A stretch of DNA of 64,000 bases from Parachlamydiales bacterium (GCA_003153295.1 PLXY01000011.1:62001-126000), one strand, 5' to 3'. Shown: positions 17,184 to 26,931, numbered from the stretch's first letter. The notes: generated by a model not told the origin, from the sequence alone. Made by a program: numbers and translations.

Positions 17184-17242
17184 CCACTCCTAAGGAGTAG
17201 ATTTCGGTCTTGGTTAATAATGTTTATATATTTCGTAGAAGC

Positions 17243-17265
17243 AGGTCCTAGAAAGTCTAGGACCT
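17243..17265 (-). promoter_or_regulatory. Perfect hairpin between tRNA-Gly and rpsB
   Basis: AGGTCCTAGA / TCTAGGACCT, a 10-bp perfect stem with a three-base loop, lies 60 bases upstream of the rpsB start. It lacks a following T run on the minus strand, so it may be a tRNA 3' processing/transcript-end signal or an element of the rpsB leader rather than a classical terminator. Confidence 0.45.
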
Positions 17266-17276
17266 ACGTCTACAAA

Positions 17277-17347
17277 AGCGCCTGATCAGAATCGAACTGA
17301 CACAAGTAGCTTGGAAGGCTACGGTTCTACCATTGAACTACAGGCGC
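17277..17347 (-). tRNA. tRNA-Gly(UCC)
   Basis: Acceptor GCGCCTG/CAGGCGC, D-arm TAGTTCAATGGTAGAAC, anticodon stem GTAGC/GCTAC around CTTCCAA (anticodon TCC), and T-arm GTCAGTTCGATTCTGAT. CCA not encoded. Confidence 0.93.
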
Positions 17348-17442
17348 ACAGCTTAACAATTTACCCTATTTGAGCCCTTTTTTCCAAGTTAGATTTTACT
17401 TTAGATGAGTTTTAGCTCCCTGAAAAAGAAGCTTATCGACCT

Positions 17443-18225
17443 CTACTTAGCGGATATTTCAATCTTTAGTAGGCAATCCAGTTGCTCTTTTGAGGTGCCT
17501 GTTAAGACACTCACCAAATCCACAAATTCGATACCGAGGGAATAAAACCCATATTTGCGGATGTAGTCTCCTCGGATAGGAGTCCAGATGATTTTGGATC
17601 CTGAGGAGAGGTTTTCAATCTCGATTTCGATAGTGGAATAAGTAAATCCCACTCCATCGGGTCTGAAAATATCTTTATCTAATATGTGCCTATCCATCGA
17701 TGCTTTAAAAACTTTAATATTTAAGGATTGTGGTTTATCAATTAGAAATTTGGAAAAAGGGGTATCCAAATTCAAAGGGTAAATTGCCTTGAACCCATCG
17801 GGTTGCGATTTGAGAAGTTGACAGATTTTATCTAAAATATCGGCAACTTTAATATGAGTAATCCCCATTTTCTTTGCCTGAGCCCAGCTTAATTTCAAGC
17901 TGTCTAGAAGACTTCCTGTTGGGTTAAGAAAGTTGCGAGAAGATTCCTCTCGATTGAATGCACGCTGCTCGATATTAATGACAGGCACTCCACTGATCTG
18001 CTTCAGCGTTTGGACTTGTTCTTCGGAATCTAAAACTTCTGCTATTCTATCTTTATAGAGAGGTTTGATAGATCTTTGAGAGAGAAGGCGATAAACTGTG
18101 AGACCGGCTAAAACCAAACCGAGAGTCAAGAAAATCTTTGCAACCTTTGCTTGTGAAGGATGAACGGAACAGAAAGGCTTGAGGAGATGTTTCAAATAAG
18201 ATTGTGTCGTACAACTCGTGATCAT
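17443..18225 (-). CDS. Single-pass membrane protein, function unknown
   Basis: 260 residues. One hydrophobic helix (IFLTLGLVLAGLTVYRLL, around residues 31-48) follows a short, Cys-containing N-terminus. The remaining 210 residues are soluble and mixed alpha/beta, without a recognised motif. The N-terminus (MITSCTTQSYLKHLL) does not look like a cleavable signal. It occupies the place between rpsB and the PBP2 gene where Chlamydia carries ompA, but has nothing in common with MOMP. Confidence 0.55.
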   Translation of the reverse strand: MITSCTTQSYLKHLLKPFCSVHPSQAKVAKIFLTLGLVLAGLTVYRLLSQRSIKPLYKDRIAEVLDSEEQVQTLKQISGVPVINIEQRAFNREESSRNFLNPTGSLLDSLKLSWAQAKKMGITHIKVADILDKICQLLKSQPDGFKAIYPLNLDTPFSKFLIDKPQSLNIKVFKASMDRHILDKDIFRPDGVGFTYSTIEIEIENLSSGSKIIWTPIRGDYIRKYGFYSLGIEFVDLVSVLTGTSKEQLDCLLKIEISAK

Positions 18226-18292
18226 AGGAATCTCTTCAATTTTTAAATCAGTTCATTATGGAACGAGCCCAGAAAAATTCAAATAGACTTTT

Positions 18293-18321
18293 TTGGGCAA
18301 TGGATATTGAAAATGTAATAT
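18293..18321 (+). promoter_or_regulatory. Putative promoter of the PBP2 gene
   Basis: TTGGGC (18293) and TAATAT (18316) with a 17-base spacer; the start codon follows at 18335. No Shine-Dalgarno sequence is seen before the ATG, and the leader would be under 10 bases. Confidence 0.4.
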
Positions 18322-18334
18322 ATTAAAAAAAGCT

Positions 18335-21300
18335 ATGGACATTTCTAGAAAAACCAACCGGGTCCTCCATTTCATCTCGCTTTGCCTGCTCTTGATCTTG
18401 GTCAGAGTGTGGTATCTAGGTGTGGTTCAGCATGATTATCATCTAGTACAGTCAAAAAAACCTCAGAGAAGAGTCTGCATTGAAAAAGCGGAACGGGCAA
18501 CGATCCATGATCGGTACGGCATTCCGATGGCTGTCAATAAAATCCAATATAACGCCGCCATTTGCTATGCCAACATCCGGCAAATCCCCAGCAATATTTG
18601 GAAAAAAACTGAAGACGGCCAGCGCATAAGGGTCCCTGCCAGAGTCCACTACATCTCGGAGCTGGCCGAACTACTGAGCCGCGAGCTGGGACTGGATGTC
18701 ACGAAAGTTGAGGACATCATTCACGGGAAAGCTGCCATACTGCCCCATACCCCCTTTGTCGTTAAAGAAGATATTTCAGAAGAGCAATACCATCGGCTAA
18801 GGATGCTGGAAAAAGATTGGGTCGGTCTGCAAGCTGAGCGTGTCAGCCGCCGTCATTATCCGTTTGGAAAAGTCGGCTGCGATGTGATCGGATATTTAGG
18901 GCCGATGGATCAAACAAAATATCTTCAGATTGCCCATGAACTCACTACGTTAGAAGATTATTTAATGGCCCGAGAAAGAAACGAAAATCCCTTTTTACCG
19001 GAGGGGTTCAAATCGCCTGAAGAAGTCTACCATCGATTTGTCGACCTTCAAGAAAAAGCTTACACGATGAATGATCTCATCGGCAAATCAGGCGTCGAGG
19101 CGTATTATGAAGAAGCCCTAAGAGGTTATTACGGAAAGCATATTTATGAAATCGACATCAAAGGCAATTGCTTGCAGGAGCTGCCCGGCTCCCGTCCTTC
19201 GCTAGCAGGAAAAAAAATTACTCTAACGATTTCTGCTGAGTTGCAGGCCTATGCAGAAAAGCTTTTAAGTTCCATGGAAGGATCCAGAGAAGCAGGCGCG
19301 CTAGATGAAACTTGGATGCGCGGCGGAGCAGTTGTAGCGATGCTTCCAAAAACCGGAGAGATCGTGGCGCTTGCTTCCTATCCCCGTTTTGATCCCAATG
19401 ATTTTATCCCCGCTCGAGATCCTGATCTCAAAAAAGAAAAGGAACAGGCTGTGACAAAATGGCTTGAAAATGAAGGATATCTCAGTGCGATCTGGGATGG
19501 GAAGCGTTCGATTGAAAGAGAATATTTTTCTTTTCTGAAAGGACAGTACCTTGAAGAAAAAGTGCCTCTGTCATGGGAAAGATATTTGCAAGCTGTCTTG
19601 CCCACAAACGGAATTCTACTCAATATTATGCACACCATCGGAGATCTTCGCACCGCTCTGCAAGTGCAAGAGTGCGGGATTTACCATCCGCTTCTCCGGG
19701 AGTTAGTCGAAGACGACAGATTATTAATTCTTGATCTTTGCCATCTGATTGCTCCCCAAGAACTTTTTGAGCTCGAATTAATTCCACTACTCGGCCATCT
19801 CTCTTTAGCAGATCACCGAGCCGATGAACAGTTGGCAATGCAGCTCTTAGGTCAGGTTAAAGAAGAGGTCAAAGAACTTTTCTCAGATTTTGATTTTACT
19901 GAATGGCGTAAAGAACATTTTAAAGAGTATTTAAAAACAAAAAGAAAAGAAGAGAAAGAGCAAAAAAAATATGCGCGGCCCTACACCGATTATCTAGACC
20001 GTATCGAACAAAAACTCTTTAGAGCGTTCTGGGATGCTTATAAATCGGTATTTCTCTACACGACTTTAACAGGAGAAATCCCCATCTCTCTGCAAGATCA
20101 TCCACAGCTGCAGCCGTACTTTGCTTATTTGAAAGATTTTCATCAGGCTAAAGGTGACAGCTCGTTCAAAATCCTCAAGCAAAAACTCGAGGGTCTACCG
20201 AAACATCAAGGCATCGCTTATTTGAAAACGCTCCGCTCTTTTGAAGACCTGACAGCTCCGCTCCAAGGGCAATATACAAATCTTCGCACCGATCAAAATG
20301 AGCATCTGGAAAAACATTTAGCCTCTGCTTTTTATCCTCTCTATGGATATGGATTTTCTAAGTCTCTTGCTTTCCGGCAGACCAGCGCTCAAGGATCGGT
20401 CTTTAAATTGGTCACCGCTTACCAAATGCTCATGGAGCGGAAAGAAAAAAATGAAAACTTAAACCCTCTCGCGTTAATTGATGACTTGAAAGGAAACCAT
20501 CTCTCTACTTCCAATAAACAGATCCTGGGATCCACTCTGGATGGAACCCCCTATTACCGGTATTATAAAGGAGGGCGCCTCCCCCGCAGCTCCCATAGCG
20601 GAATGGGACGTGTGGATATCTACGGTGCTTTAGAGCAGTCGAGCAATCTCTACTTTGCCATTATTGCAGGAGAGTATATTCAAAATCCGATGAGCTTAGC
20701 AAAGGCTGCGCAAACCTTTGCCCTCGGAGAAAGAACTGGCGTTGATCTTCCTAGCGAGGCCAAAGGAAATGTTCCTGACGATCTCGATCAAAACCGCACA
20801 GGGCTTTATTCTTTTGCCATTGGACAGCATAAATTAGAGGTCACGCCTTTACAGACGGCGGTGATGGTATCGGCGATTGCGAATCAAGGAACCGTCATCA
20901 AGCCGCATGTTCTTAAACAGATGGAAGGTCCTGAACGGGTTTTACAGCATGAGATCCTTTCGGAAGTTTCTTTACCTGCAGCTGAAAAACTCTTTACTAC
21001 GATTACAACCGACCGAGAAGAAAATATCGTCTATTGCACCCCGACTGAAATCAAACGAAAGATCCCTTTTCCCACAGATGTTTTTCATACGATCACAGAA
21101 GGAATGCGCAAGGTTGTCATGGGGCCTCGCGGATCTGCCCGCCCTTCCATCATGCGTAATTTTTATGACAATCCTTCTGCCGTGCGAGATTATTTAGACA
21201 TCCATCAAGACATGATTGCAAAAACGGGAACCGCGCAGATCCGTTATAAACAGACGGTCTCTAAAGCTGCGAGCGCTGTCATGAAAGATAATATCTGGCT

Positions 21301-21466
21301 TGCAGCGATCTCGTATAAACCACAACTTCTGACCGAACGCACCTATGAAGATCCTGAACTCGTCGTCGTCGTCTTCCTTCGTTTCCGTCAAGCCGGCCGC
21401 GAAGGCGGTACGATCGCAGGTCAAGTGATTAAAAAATGGCGTGAAATTCAAACGAATAAAAAATAA
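18335..21466 (+). CDS. pbp2: Penicillin-binding protein 2 (class B transpeptidase) with large insertion
   Basis: 1043 residues, far longer than the 600-650 of typical PBP2 but similar to chlamydial PBP2. One N-terminal membrane helix (VLHFISLCLLLILVRVWYLG) is followed by the dimerisation/pedestal domain. The transpeptidase motifs are S688-V-F-K691, SSN near 769 and KTGTA near 963. About 300 charged, helical residues lie between the first conserved part of the transpeptidase domain (VVAMLPKTGEIVALASYP) and the SxxK motif. It cross-links peptides of the septal peptidoglycan ring that chlamydiae make at division. The neighbouring rpsB and this gene keep the Chlamydia order. Confidence 0.92.
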   Translation: MDISRKTNRVLHFISLCLLLILVRVWYLGVVQHDYHLVQSKKPQRRVCIEKAERATIHDRYGIPMAVNKIQYNAAICYANIRQIPSNIWKKTEDGQRIRVPARVHYISELAELLSRELGLDVTKVEDIIHGKAAILPHTPFVVKEDISEEQYHRLRMLEKDWVGLQAERVSRRHYPFGKVGCDVIGYLGPMDQTKYLQIAHELTTLEDYLMARERNENPFLPEGFKSPEEVYHRFVDLQEKAYTMNDLIGKSGVEAYYEEALRGYYGKHIYEIDIKGNCLQELPGSRPSLAGKKITLTISAELQAYAEKLLSSMEGSREAGALDETWMRGGAVVAMLPKTGEIVALASYPRFDPNDFIPARDPDLKKEKEQAVTKWLENEGYLSAIWDGKRSIEREYFSFLKGQYLEEKVPLSWERYLQAVLPTNGILLNIMHTIGDLRTALQVQECGIYHPLLRELVEDDRLLILDLCHLIAPQELFELELIPLLGHLSLADHRADEQLAMQLLGQVKEEVKELFSDFDFTEWRKEHFKEYLKTKRKEEKEQKKYARPYTDYLDRIEQKLFRAFWDAYKSVFLYTTLTGEIPISLQDHPQLQPYFAYLKDFHQAKGDSSFKILKQKLEGLPKHQGIAYLKTLRSFEDLTAPLQGQYTNLRTDQNEHLEKHLASAFYPLYGYGFSKSLAFRQTSAQGSVFKLVTAYQMLMERKEKNENLNPLALIDDLKGNHLSTSNKQILGSTLDGTPYYRYYKGGRLPRSSHSGMGRVDIYGALEQSSNLYFAIIAGEYIQNPMSLAKAAQTFALGERTGVDLPSEAKGNVPDDLDQNRTGLYSFAIGQHKLEVTPLQTAVMVSAIANQGTVIKPHVLKQMEGPERVLQHEILSEVSLPAAEKLFTTITTDREENIVYCTPTEIKRKIPFPTDVFHTITEGMRKVVMGPRGSARPSIMRNFYDNPSAVRDYLDIHQDMIAKTGTAQIRYKQTVSKAASAVMKDNIWLAAISYKPQLLTERTYEDPELVVVVFLRFRQAGREGGTIAGQVIKKWREIQTNKK

Positions 21467-21511
21467 TTTTATTCACGTTTTTTATTGCCTTTTCTGGCAC
21501 CTTTTTTTGCT

Positions 21512-23509
21512 ATGATAAATATCAACGCTCTTGTTTGTAGACTCCCTCTAGATAGCACATACCTTTGGGAAAAAGGAACAGCTACTCTCGCTCAACTCTT
21601 ACATTCTCCTTGGACAAAATGGGGCGTGGCAGGCGTCGGCGCTGGTTTTGTAGGTTTGGCCATCTCTCACGTGAGATCTCGTCTAGCCCCTTTGGATCAG
21701 AAGGTGGCTTCCAATCCTAATGCTGATCAACTTGTGGAACTTTTCAAAGAATTAACACCTTTGAAAAACCATTGGTTTTATGCCAAACGATGGATAGCCT
21801 TAAAAACCTATGTGGAAAACCATAACGATCTAGTTGAACCGTTCTGTGAGAAATTGATTGTCCTTCAGATTGCAGATCCAAAAAAGGATTGGCTTTCTCT
21901 TGCGTCTGAACTGATCTCTTTTACGCAATTGAGTCAAATACTCAAAGTCACTGAAAAAGATTTAACAGAGTATGCATCCGATTTAGCTGAAAGTTTGGAA
22001 AAACCACCTGAAAAAGTAGAATCTTTAGGCACCGATTATGCAAAAACCTGGGGAATTTATTTAGCCCAGGCGCTCCATAGTTTCGCAAGTACTTTTTTAC
22101 GCGCTCATGACTTTTCATCAGAAAGCAATTCACTTGTCGAGCGGCATGAAGCAAGATGGCATCTGAATAACTTTTATGAAATGATTGAAAAGCCGGTCAT
22201 GCTTATTCTGGCGATTTACACCTATTTACAACCTAAGACTCGGTTTTGGTGGCTTCCTTATGTCGGATGTCTTTGTTCTGCAGTGACAGCCCTATCTTTA
22301 ATTAAATTTTTTAGCACTTTTATAGATAAGAAGAAGCCCGTCTTCAGCCTTAATTTCCGAAATCTGTCAGAAGAGGTTGAGCAAGATACACTTCCTCGAC
22401 CTGTCGACTGTCCTCGAGTTGCTGATATTGCAAACTGTCTAACGCCCTTGGATAACTATAGTTTATCCGTTCTACTCGTAGGACCCCCAGGAGTTGGTAA
22501 AGATATGCATGTGCATTCTTGGGTATGGGCCCTTCATGACTTTCCATTTCTTCTCCAAAATAAAATCGAGGTTCTGACGACGAATGCCTCCCAACTTAAA
22601 GAATTTGGAGGAGGAACATCTCATACTTATCTCAGCCGTATGGATATTCTCAAAAAAGAGATTAAGGACAAACCTCATAGCACAGTGTTCTTTCTGAATG
22701 AAATCCACACGGTCAATCCCCCCAAAGATCAGCCTGGCGATGTCCGGAATGAATTGGGTCAACAAATTAAGACAGATATTGAAACGGGCAAGCTTCACGT
22801 CATCGGCGCGACAACGCTAGATGAATATAGAAAACACCTCGAATGGGATCATCCGCTCATGCGACGCTTTACTATCATATTCTTAAAAGAGATTCCTGAT
22901 TGTAATAAAATTCTCGAGACCTTCATGGCTGAGCAATATCCTCTCGTGACAGTAGATAAAGCTGCCATCACTTTGGCCTTACAAGAAACCAATAAGGAAA
23001 ATAAAGAGATTTGCCAACCTGCTAAAGCAAAGCAGCTTCTTGCCGAAGCCGCTCGTTCAATCATCAGCAATTTCGGCGAAGATGAAAAAGAACTTCTCAC
23101 ACAGTCGGCTCAGTTAATAGACGAGCGTCGCACATTAAAAAAAGATACCACTCAGCGTGCAAAAGCTAAAGTTGTCGCCGCGTTAGCAAAAAAAGTCAGT
23201 CAGAAAGAGAGTGATCTTAAAGCTAAGAGAAAAGAATTGAATGACTTAACTGGTTTGAAACACGATCGAATGAGGTCAAATGAACGGTTAGTCACGCTAG
23301 CCCATCGGATTACTTCTCAGCCTGACAAGAGCGATGTGGAAAAGACAACGTTTCTTCTTGTCGAGAAACTCTTGCAAAAACTTAAAACAACAATCGACGA
23401 TAAAGAAACTGAGCTGGAGAAAAAAGGAATCCGCATTAAAGTGAATGAAAAATTAATCATAGAAATCTTAGCTCAGAAAAAAAATGAAAACATACCAGTT
23501 CCATCCTGA
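21512..23509 (+). CDS. Membrane-anchored AAA+ protein of ClpB type with altered Walker motifs
   Basis: 665 residues from ATG 21512 (the TTG at 21485 is less likely). N-terminal hydrophobic segments (WGVAGVGAGFVGLAI; LPYVGCLCSAVTALSLI near residue 250) precede one AAA+ module: VLLVGPPGVGKDMHV (residue 320, Asp where Ser/Thr is expected after Lys), VFFLNEIHTV (residue 390, Asn in place of the Walker B Asp), GATTLDEYRKHLE (sensor 1 region) and DHPLMRRF (arginine finger). The C-terminal 200 residues are coiled coil, like a ClpB middle domain. The substitutions suggest weak or no ATP hydrolysis. It overlaps the SET gene by 26 bases. A second, intact relative is at 59881-62940. Confidence 0.75.
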   Translation: MININALVCRLPLDSTYLWEKGTATLAQLLHSPWTKWGVAGVGAGFVGLAISHVRSRLAPLDQKVASNPNADQLVELFKELTPLKNHWFYAKRWIALKTYVENHNDLVEPFCEKLIVLQIADPKKDWLSLASELISFTQLSQILKVTEKDLTEYASDLAESLEKPPEKVESLGTDYAKTWGIYLAQALHSFASTFLRAHDFSSESNSLVERHEARWHLNNFYEMIEKPVMLILAIYTYLQPKTRFWWLPYVGCLCSAVTALSLIKFFSTFIDKKKPVFSLNFRNLSEEVEQDTLPRPVDCPRVADIANCLTPLDNYSLSVLLVGPPGVGKDMHVHSWVWALHDFPFLLQNKIEVLTTNASQLKEFGGGTSHTYLSRMDILKKEIKDKPHSTVFFLNEIHTVNPPKDQPGDVRNELGQQIKTDIETGKLHVIGATTLDEYRKHLEWDHPLMRRFTIIFLKEIPDCNKILETFMAEQYPLVTVDKAAITLALQETNKENKEICQPAKAKQLLAEAARSIISNFGEDEKELLTQSAQLIDERRTLKKDTTQRAKAKVVAALAKKVSQKESDLKAKRKELNDLTGLKHDRMRSNERLVTLAHRITSQPDKSDVEKTTFLLVEKLLQKLKTTIDDKETELEKKGIRIKVNEKLIIEILAQKKNENIPVPS

Positions 23510-24095
23510 TGGCCTCTTCTATTCCATTCCTGAATTGGAAACGCGTATCCTTTTTAAATACGTGCCCTGCATCACTTTCGAGTCTTTAGATGATCGAGAG
23601 GATATTTTGGCGCGAGGCCAGTCTAAATTACAAAATAATCAAATCAGTTTGGAGTCGCAAGAATTAGGCCAGAAATACATCGAGCAAATCGAAGCCGCTT
23701 ATATCCCGTCTGTCTCTGTGAGATGGATCAGCGAGCGCGTAGGCTATGGACTTTTTGCCGAAGAAGAGCTAGTTCCTTCAAGTTACGTTGGGGAATATAC
23801 GGGAATCGTACGACGGAACGATCGAAAATATTTTGAGCCGTTGAATAATTATTGCTATGAATACCCTGTCGATGACGAAATAGGAAGAAGTTTTGTGATC
23901 GATGCGACCCAAGGTAATTTAACCCGCTTTATTAATCACAGCGCCCGTCCTAATCTAAAGCCCATCCATGTCTTTTATGCAGGTTTTTTTCATCTTATCT
24001 TTGTAGCGCTGCGTTCGATTCAGAAGGGCGAGGAACTCAGTTATGATTATGGAGAAAACTACTGGTATTTAAGAGGGCCGCCTATCTCAGATTGA
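23484..24095 (+). CDS. SET-domain protein methyltransferase
   Basis: 203 residues. The SET core is intact: GYGLFAEEELVPSSYVGEYTG, NNYCYEYP, FVIDATQGNLTRFINHSARPN (the RFxNHS signature) and GEELSYDYG (catalytic Tyr region). No post-SET cysteine cluster is present. Chlamydial SET proteins (NUE of C. trachomatis, cpnSET of C. pneumoniae) methylate histones or the bacterial Hc1-like proteins; which applies here is unknown. It starts inside the end of the AAA+ gene, implying coupled expression, and converges with the Inc-like gene with a 14-base overlap. Confidence 0.88.
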   Translation: MKTYQFHPDGLFYSIPELETRILFKYVPCITFESLDDREDILARGQSKLQNNQISLESQELGQKYIEQIEAAYIPSVSVRWISERVGYGLFAEEELVPSSYVGEYTGIVRRNDRKYFEPLNNYCYEYPVDDEIGRSFVIDATQGNLTRFINHSARPNLKPIHVFYAGFFHLIFVALRSIQKGEELSYDYGENYWYLRGPPISD

Positions 24096-24516
24096 TGACA
24101 TGGTTCACGATGAACTTAACAAAGACACCAAAATAAAAAGTGTTTTTTTCGATAGTCTTTTGCAGTTTAGCATTGTCGGGTTTCTTTTTATTCGTCACAA
24201 CATTCCAACCCTTATAAACATCATAATCATTGGGGTTCTTAGCAACCTCTGCATAGTTTTCACCCACGCGGTACATATTGTAACAGACATAAGTCAGAGA
24301 ACCGCCGATCATTACAAGCGAAAAATGAGTTTTAGTGATCCCAAAAAAGAGAGTGACTGCACCAATAACAGTCCCGGTGACTGCGGTTAATTGTAGATAA
24401 ACTGCCTCTTTTTGCATTTGCAGCTTTTCATTCCGATAAGACTTGCTCTCAAGCGTATCAATTGCATCCGAGGCTTTAGCAACCAAACCACACACATTTG
24501 CCCATAATGATGCCAT
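24082..24516 (-). CDS. Inc-like bilobed membrane protein
   Basis: 144 residues with two closely spaced hydrophobic helices (LTAVTGTVIGAVTLFFGI and SLVMIGGSLTYVCYNMYR, residues 42-82) forming the hairpin characteristic of chlamydial inclusion-membrane (Inc) proteins, which are exported by type III secretion. The N-terminus lacks a Sec signal. The C-terminus is basic and ends in a third, weaker hydrophobic stretch. Inc status is inferred from architecture only. Confidence 0.55.
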   Translation of the reverse strand: MASLWANVCGLVAKASDAIDTLESKSYRNEKLQMQKEAVYLQLTAVTGTVIGAVTLFFGITKTHFSLVMIGGSLTYVCYNMYRVGENYAEVAKNPNDYDVYKGWNVVTNKKKPDNAKLQKTIEKNTFYFGVFVKFIVNHVINLR

Positions 24517-24556
24517 CTTGAATCTCCTTGTGAAAAATTAAAACGAGTTTACGCTC

Positions 24557-25507
24557 TTAGCGACTTAGAGAAAATAGCTTTTTGAAGTAGTGGATGGTCC
24601 GGTCGAGACCTTCTTCCAAGTGAGTCTGAGGGGTCCAAGCAAGCTCTTGCTGAGCCAGCATAATGTTAGGCTTGCGCTGCTTGGGATCATCTTGAGGAAG
24701 CGGCATGAAAATCAATTTAGAAGAAGAGTTTGTCTTTTGAAGGACAAGGTGGGCTAGATCTACAATTTTAAATTCAACAGGATTGCCCAGATTGACAGGA
24801 CCTGTGAATTGAGGTCCGGAGTCCATGAGGCGGATAAGGCCATCGATGAGATCGTCGACATAACAAAAAGAACGGGTCTGGCTGCCATCTCCATAGATTG
24901 TGATCGGCTCGCCGCGCAAGGCTTGGACGATGAAGTTAGAGACGACACGTCCGTCTTGCGGATGCATGCGAGGACCGTAGGTATTGAAAATCCGGGCGAC
25001 TTTAATCGGCAACCCAAATTGCCGGCGGTAGTCAAAGAAAAGTGTTTCAGCACACCGTTTGCTTTCATCATAGCAGGAACGGAGTCCGATCGGATTGACA
25101 TTCCCCCAATATCCTTCATGTTGAGGATGGATCTCGGGATCTCCATAGACTTCGCTGGTGGAGGCCTGGAGGATTTTTGCATTGAGGGTTTGGGCAAGCG
25201 ACAGCATGTTGATGGCGCCATGGATGCTAGTCTTGGTTGTCTGGACGGGGTCGGACTGGTAGTGGACCGGAGAAGCCGGACAGGCTAAATTATAAATCTC
25301 GTCCACTTCCACTTTAAGCGGAACGCAAACATCATGCCGGACGAGCTCAAAAAAAGGATGATCCAGGAAAGGAACAATATTTTCCTTGGAGCCTGTAAAA
25401 AAATTATCCAGGCAAAGGACATCGCATCCTTGACTGAGCAGTTTTTCACAAAGATGGGAGCCGAGAAATCCAGCTCCACCCGTCACTAAAATTCTTTTTT
25501 TAGCCAT
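24557..25507 (-). CDS. UDP-glucuronate decarboxylase (UDP-xylose synthase), SDR family
   Basis: 316 residues. Extended SDR fold: [16 protein letters not shown] (NAD site), [27 protein letters not shown], catalytic [25 protein letters not shown] and [10 protein letters not shown]. This set of motifs is that of UXS-type enzymes that convert UDP-glucuronate to UDP-xylose, rather than RmlB. Together with the rml operon 1.4 kb away it indicates nucleotide-sugar supply for surface glycans. Thirteen bases separate it from the upstream permease gene; both are on the minus strand and possibly one transcript. Confidence 0.88.
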   Translation of the reverse strand: MAKKRILVTGGAGFLGSHLCEKLLSQGCDVLCLDNFFTGSKENIVPFLDHPFFELVRHDVCVPLKVEVDEIYNLACPASPVHYQSDPVQTTKTSIHGAINMLSLAQTLNAKILQASTSEVYGDPEIHPQHEGYWGNVNPIGLRSCYDESKRCAETLFFDYRRQFGLPIKVARIFNTYGPRMHPQDGRVVSNFIVQALRGEPITIYGDGSQTRSFCYVDDLIDGLIRLMDSGPQFTGPVNLGNPVEFKIVDLAHLVLQKTNSSSKLIFMPLPQDDPKQRKPNIMLAQQELAWTPQTHLEEGLDRTIHYFKKLFSLSR

Positions 25508-25519
25508 CCTTACATTATA

Positions 25520-26728
25520 CTAGTATTTGTTGATTTGGTTCATCACTTGAAGGATCAATTCAACAAAAACAAACAACATAAGAGCGCAGAGGGTGAGCTT
25601 CCCGCCAGGCACCTGAATATTTTTATGCTCATATTTTTTTAAATAGCGACCCACCCAGACCATAACAGGAGGCAAGAGTCCGAAAAGCAGAGCACAGCTA
25701 ATGCCACCGGCATATTCCAGGGCCGTGATGAAAATGCCAGGATAGATCAAGGCAATCACCATGGGTGGAAGAAAAATACCCAGGCATAGACCGACTTTTT
25801 TAATCCCTTCTTTTTTCATCTTGAGGCCGTCTGCGACAAAGTCCAAGAACGCCAACGACAAAGCGACATAAGAAGTCGTTAGAACGAGGAATGCAAAGTA
25901 GCTTCCAATTTTGAAAACCCAAGGGTTTTGAAGTAATTCTTTGAGAGGCATCACAGCTGTTTCGCCTTTAGCCTTTGCTGCAATCAATCCATCCACCGGG
26001 ATAATTCCCAAGATGAGAAGCTCCCAAATCAAGTAGACGACTAAAGGAATAGAACTTCCCAAGATGATCGATAATCTTACTTTTTTGACATTACGGTCCA
26101 TATAGGTCATTAAAGTCGGAATGATCAGCTGATACGTAAAAGCTGTAAACAAGACAGGCAGAGCCGGCCATGCTTTGCTCCAATCGGCATATTTCAACAA
26201 ATCAATATCCACTTTACCTGCTGAAAATACGATGAAGAGGACGTAGGTGATTAAGACGCCGGTCATCATGAGAAGGTTGAAACGGTCAACTGAGCGAGTT
26301 CCCAGGTAGACAATCGGGGAGAAAATTAGAACGTAGACCACCATTGCGACACTTTGAGGCATCGCAAGGCCAAAACTTAAATTGAGAACATCGACCAGGG
26401 TACTCCCGCCCCCAGAGACGTGGGCGATCATCGCGGTAAAGAAAAGAAATAAGTACACAACCCAGCAGACAGCCTTACCAACAGGCCCTAGCAACCGGTG
26501 CGTCATTGTAATTAAGTTCGCTTCCGCTGGCATCCATGTGCAAACTTCGAGGAGAAGAAGGCCCGTGCATAACATAAAGAACCAAGTGAGGATATAGACA
26601 AACGTTGCTGGTACAAACCCTCCAGGACCCGTTGCGATCGGAAGTCCTAACATCCCTACCCCAATTGTAGTGGCAGCGATCAGCAAGGTTCCTCCGACAA
26701 CATGTCCTAAATTCTTTATCATATGCAT
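25520..26728 (-). CDS. tyrP: Tyrosine/aromatic amino-acid permease (HAAAP family)
   Basis: 402 residues with about eleven membrane segments. The N-terminus GHVVGGTLLIAATTIGVGMLGLP is the typical first helix of the hydroxy/aromatic amino-acid permeases, followed by TGLLLLEVCTW. Chlamydia encode TyrP tyrosine permeases of this family in the inner membrane. Tyrosine specificity is inferred from the family and cannot be read from the sequence. Start MHM: the second Met (ATG 26722) is equally possible. Confidence 0.82.
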   Translation of the reverse strand: MHMIKNLGHVVGGTLLIAATTIGVGMLGLPIATGPGGFVPATFVYILTWFFMLCTGLLLLEVCTWMPAEANLITMTHRLLGPVGKAVCWVVYLFLFFTAMIAHVSGGGSTLVDVLNLSFGLAMPQSVAMVVYVLIFSPIVYLGTRSVDRFNLLMMTGVLITYVLFIVFSAGKVDIDLLKYADWSKAWPALPVLFTAFTYQLIIPTLMTYMDRNVKKVRLSIILGSSIPLVVYLIWELLILGIIPVDGLIAAKAKGETAVMPLKELLQNPWVFKIGSYFAFLVLTTSYVALSLAFLDFVADGLKMKKEGIKKVGLCLGIFLPPMVIALIYPGIFITALEYAGGISCALLFGLLPPVMVWVGRYLKKYEHKNIQVPGGKLTLCALMLFVFVELILQVMNQINKY

Positions 26729-26931
26729 ATTGAAAATCTCCCAATAAAAATTAAAAACAACAGGTCAGCTCTTCCTTGAATTTCATTGAAGGATGAGTTT
26801 AATTCATTTTTTTTGAAAAAAAGACTCTCAAAAAACTTCTCAGGATCTTCAAAGGTACTCAGTAGGAATTGCTCGATAAATTATAAAGTCTGCATTCAAA
26901 AAAAAGCAACCTTCAATTAAGATGAATCTTT

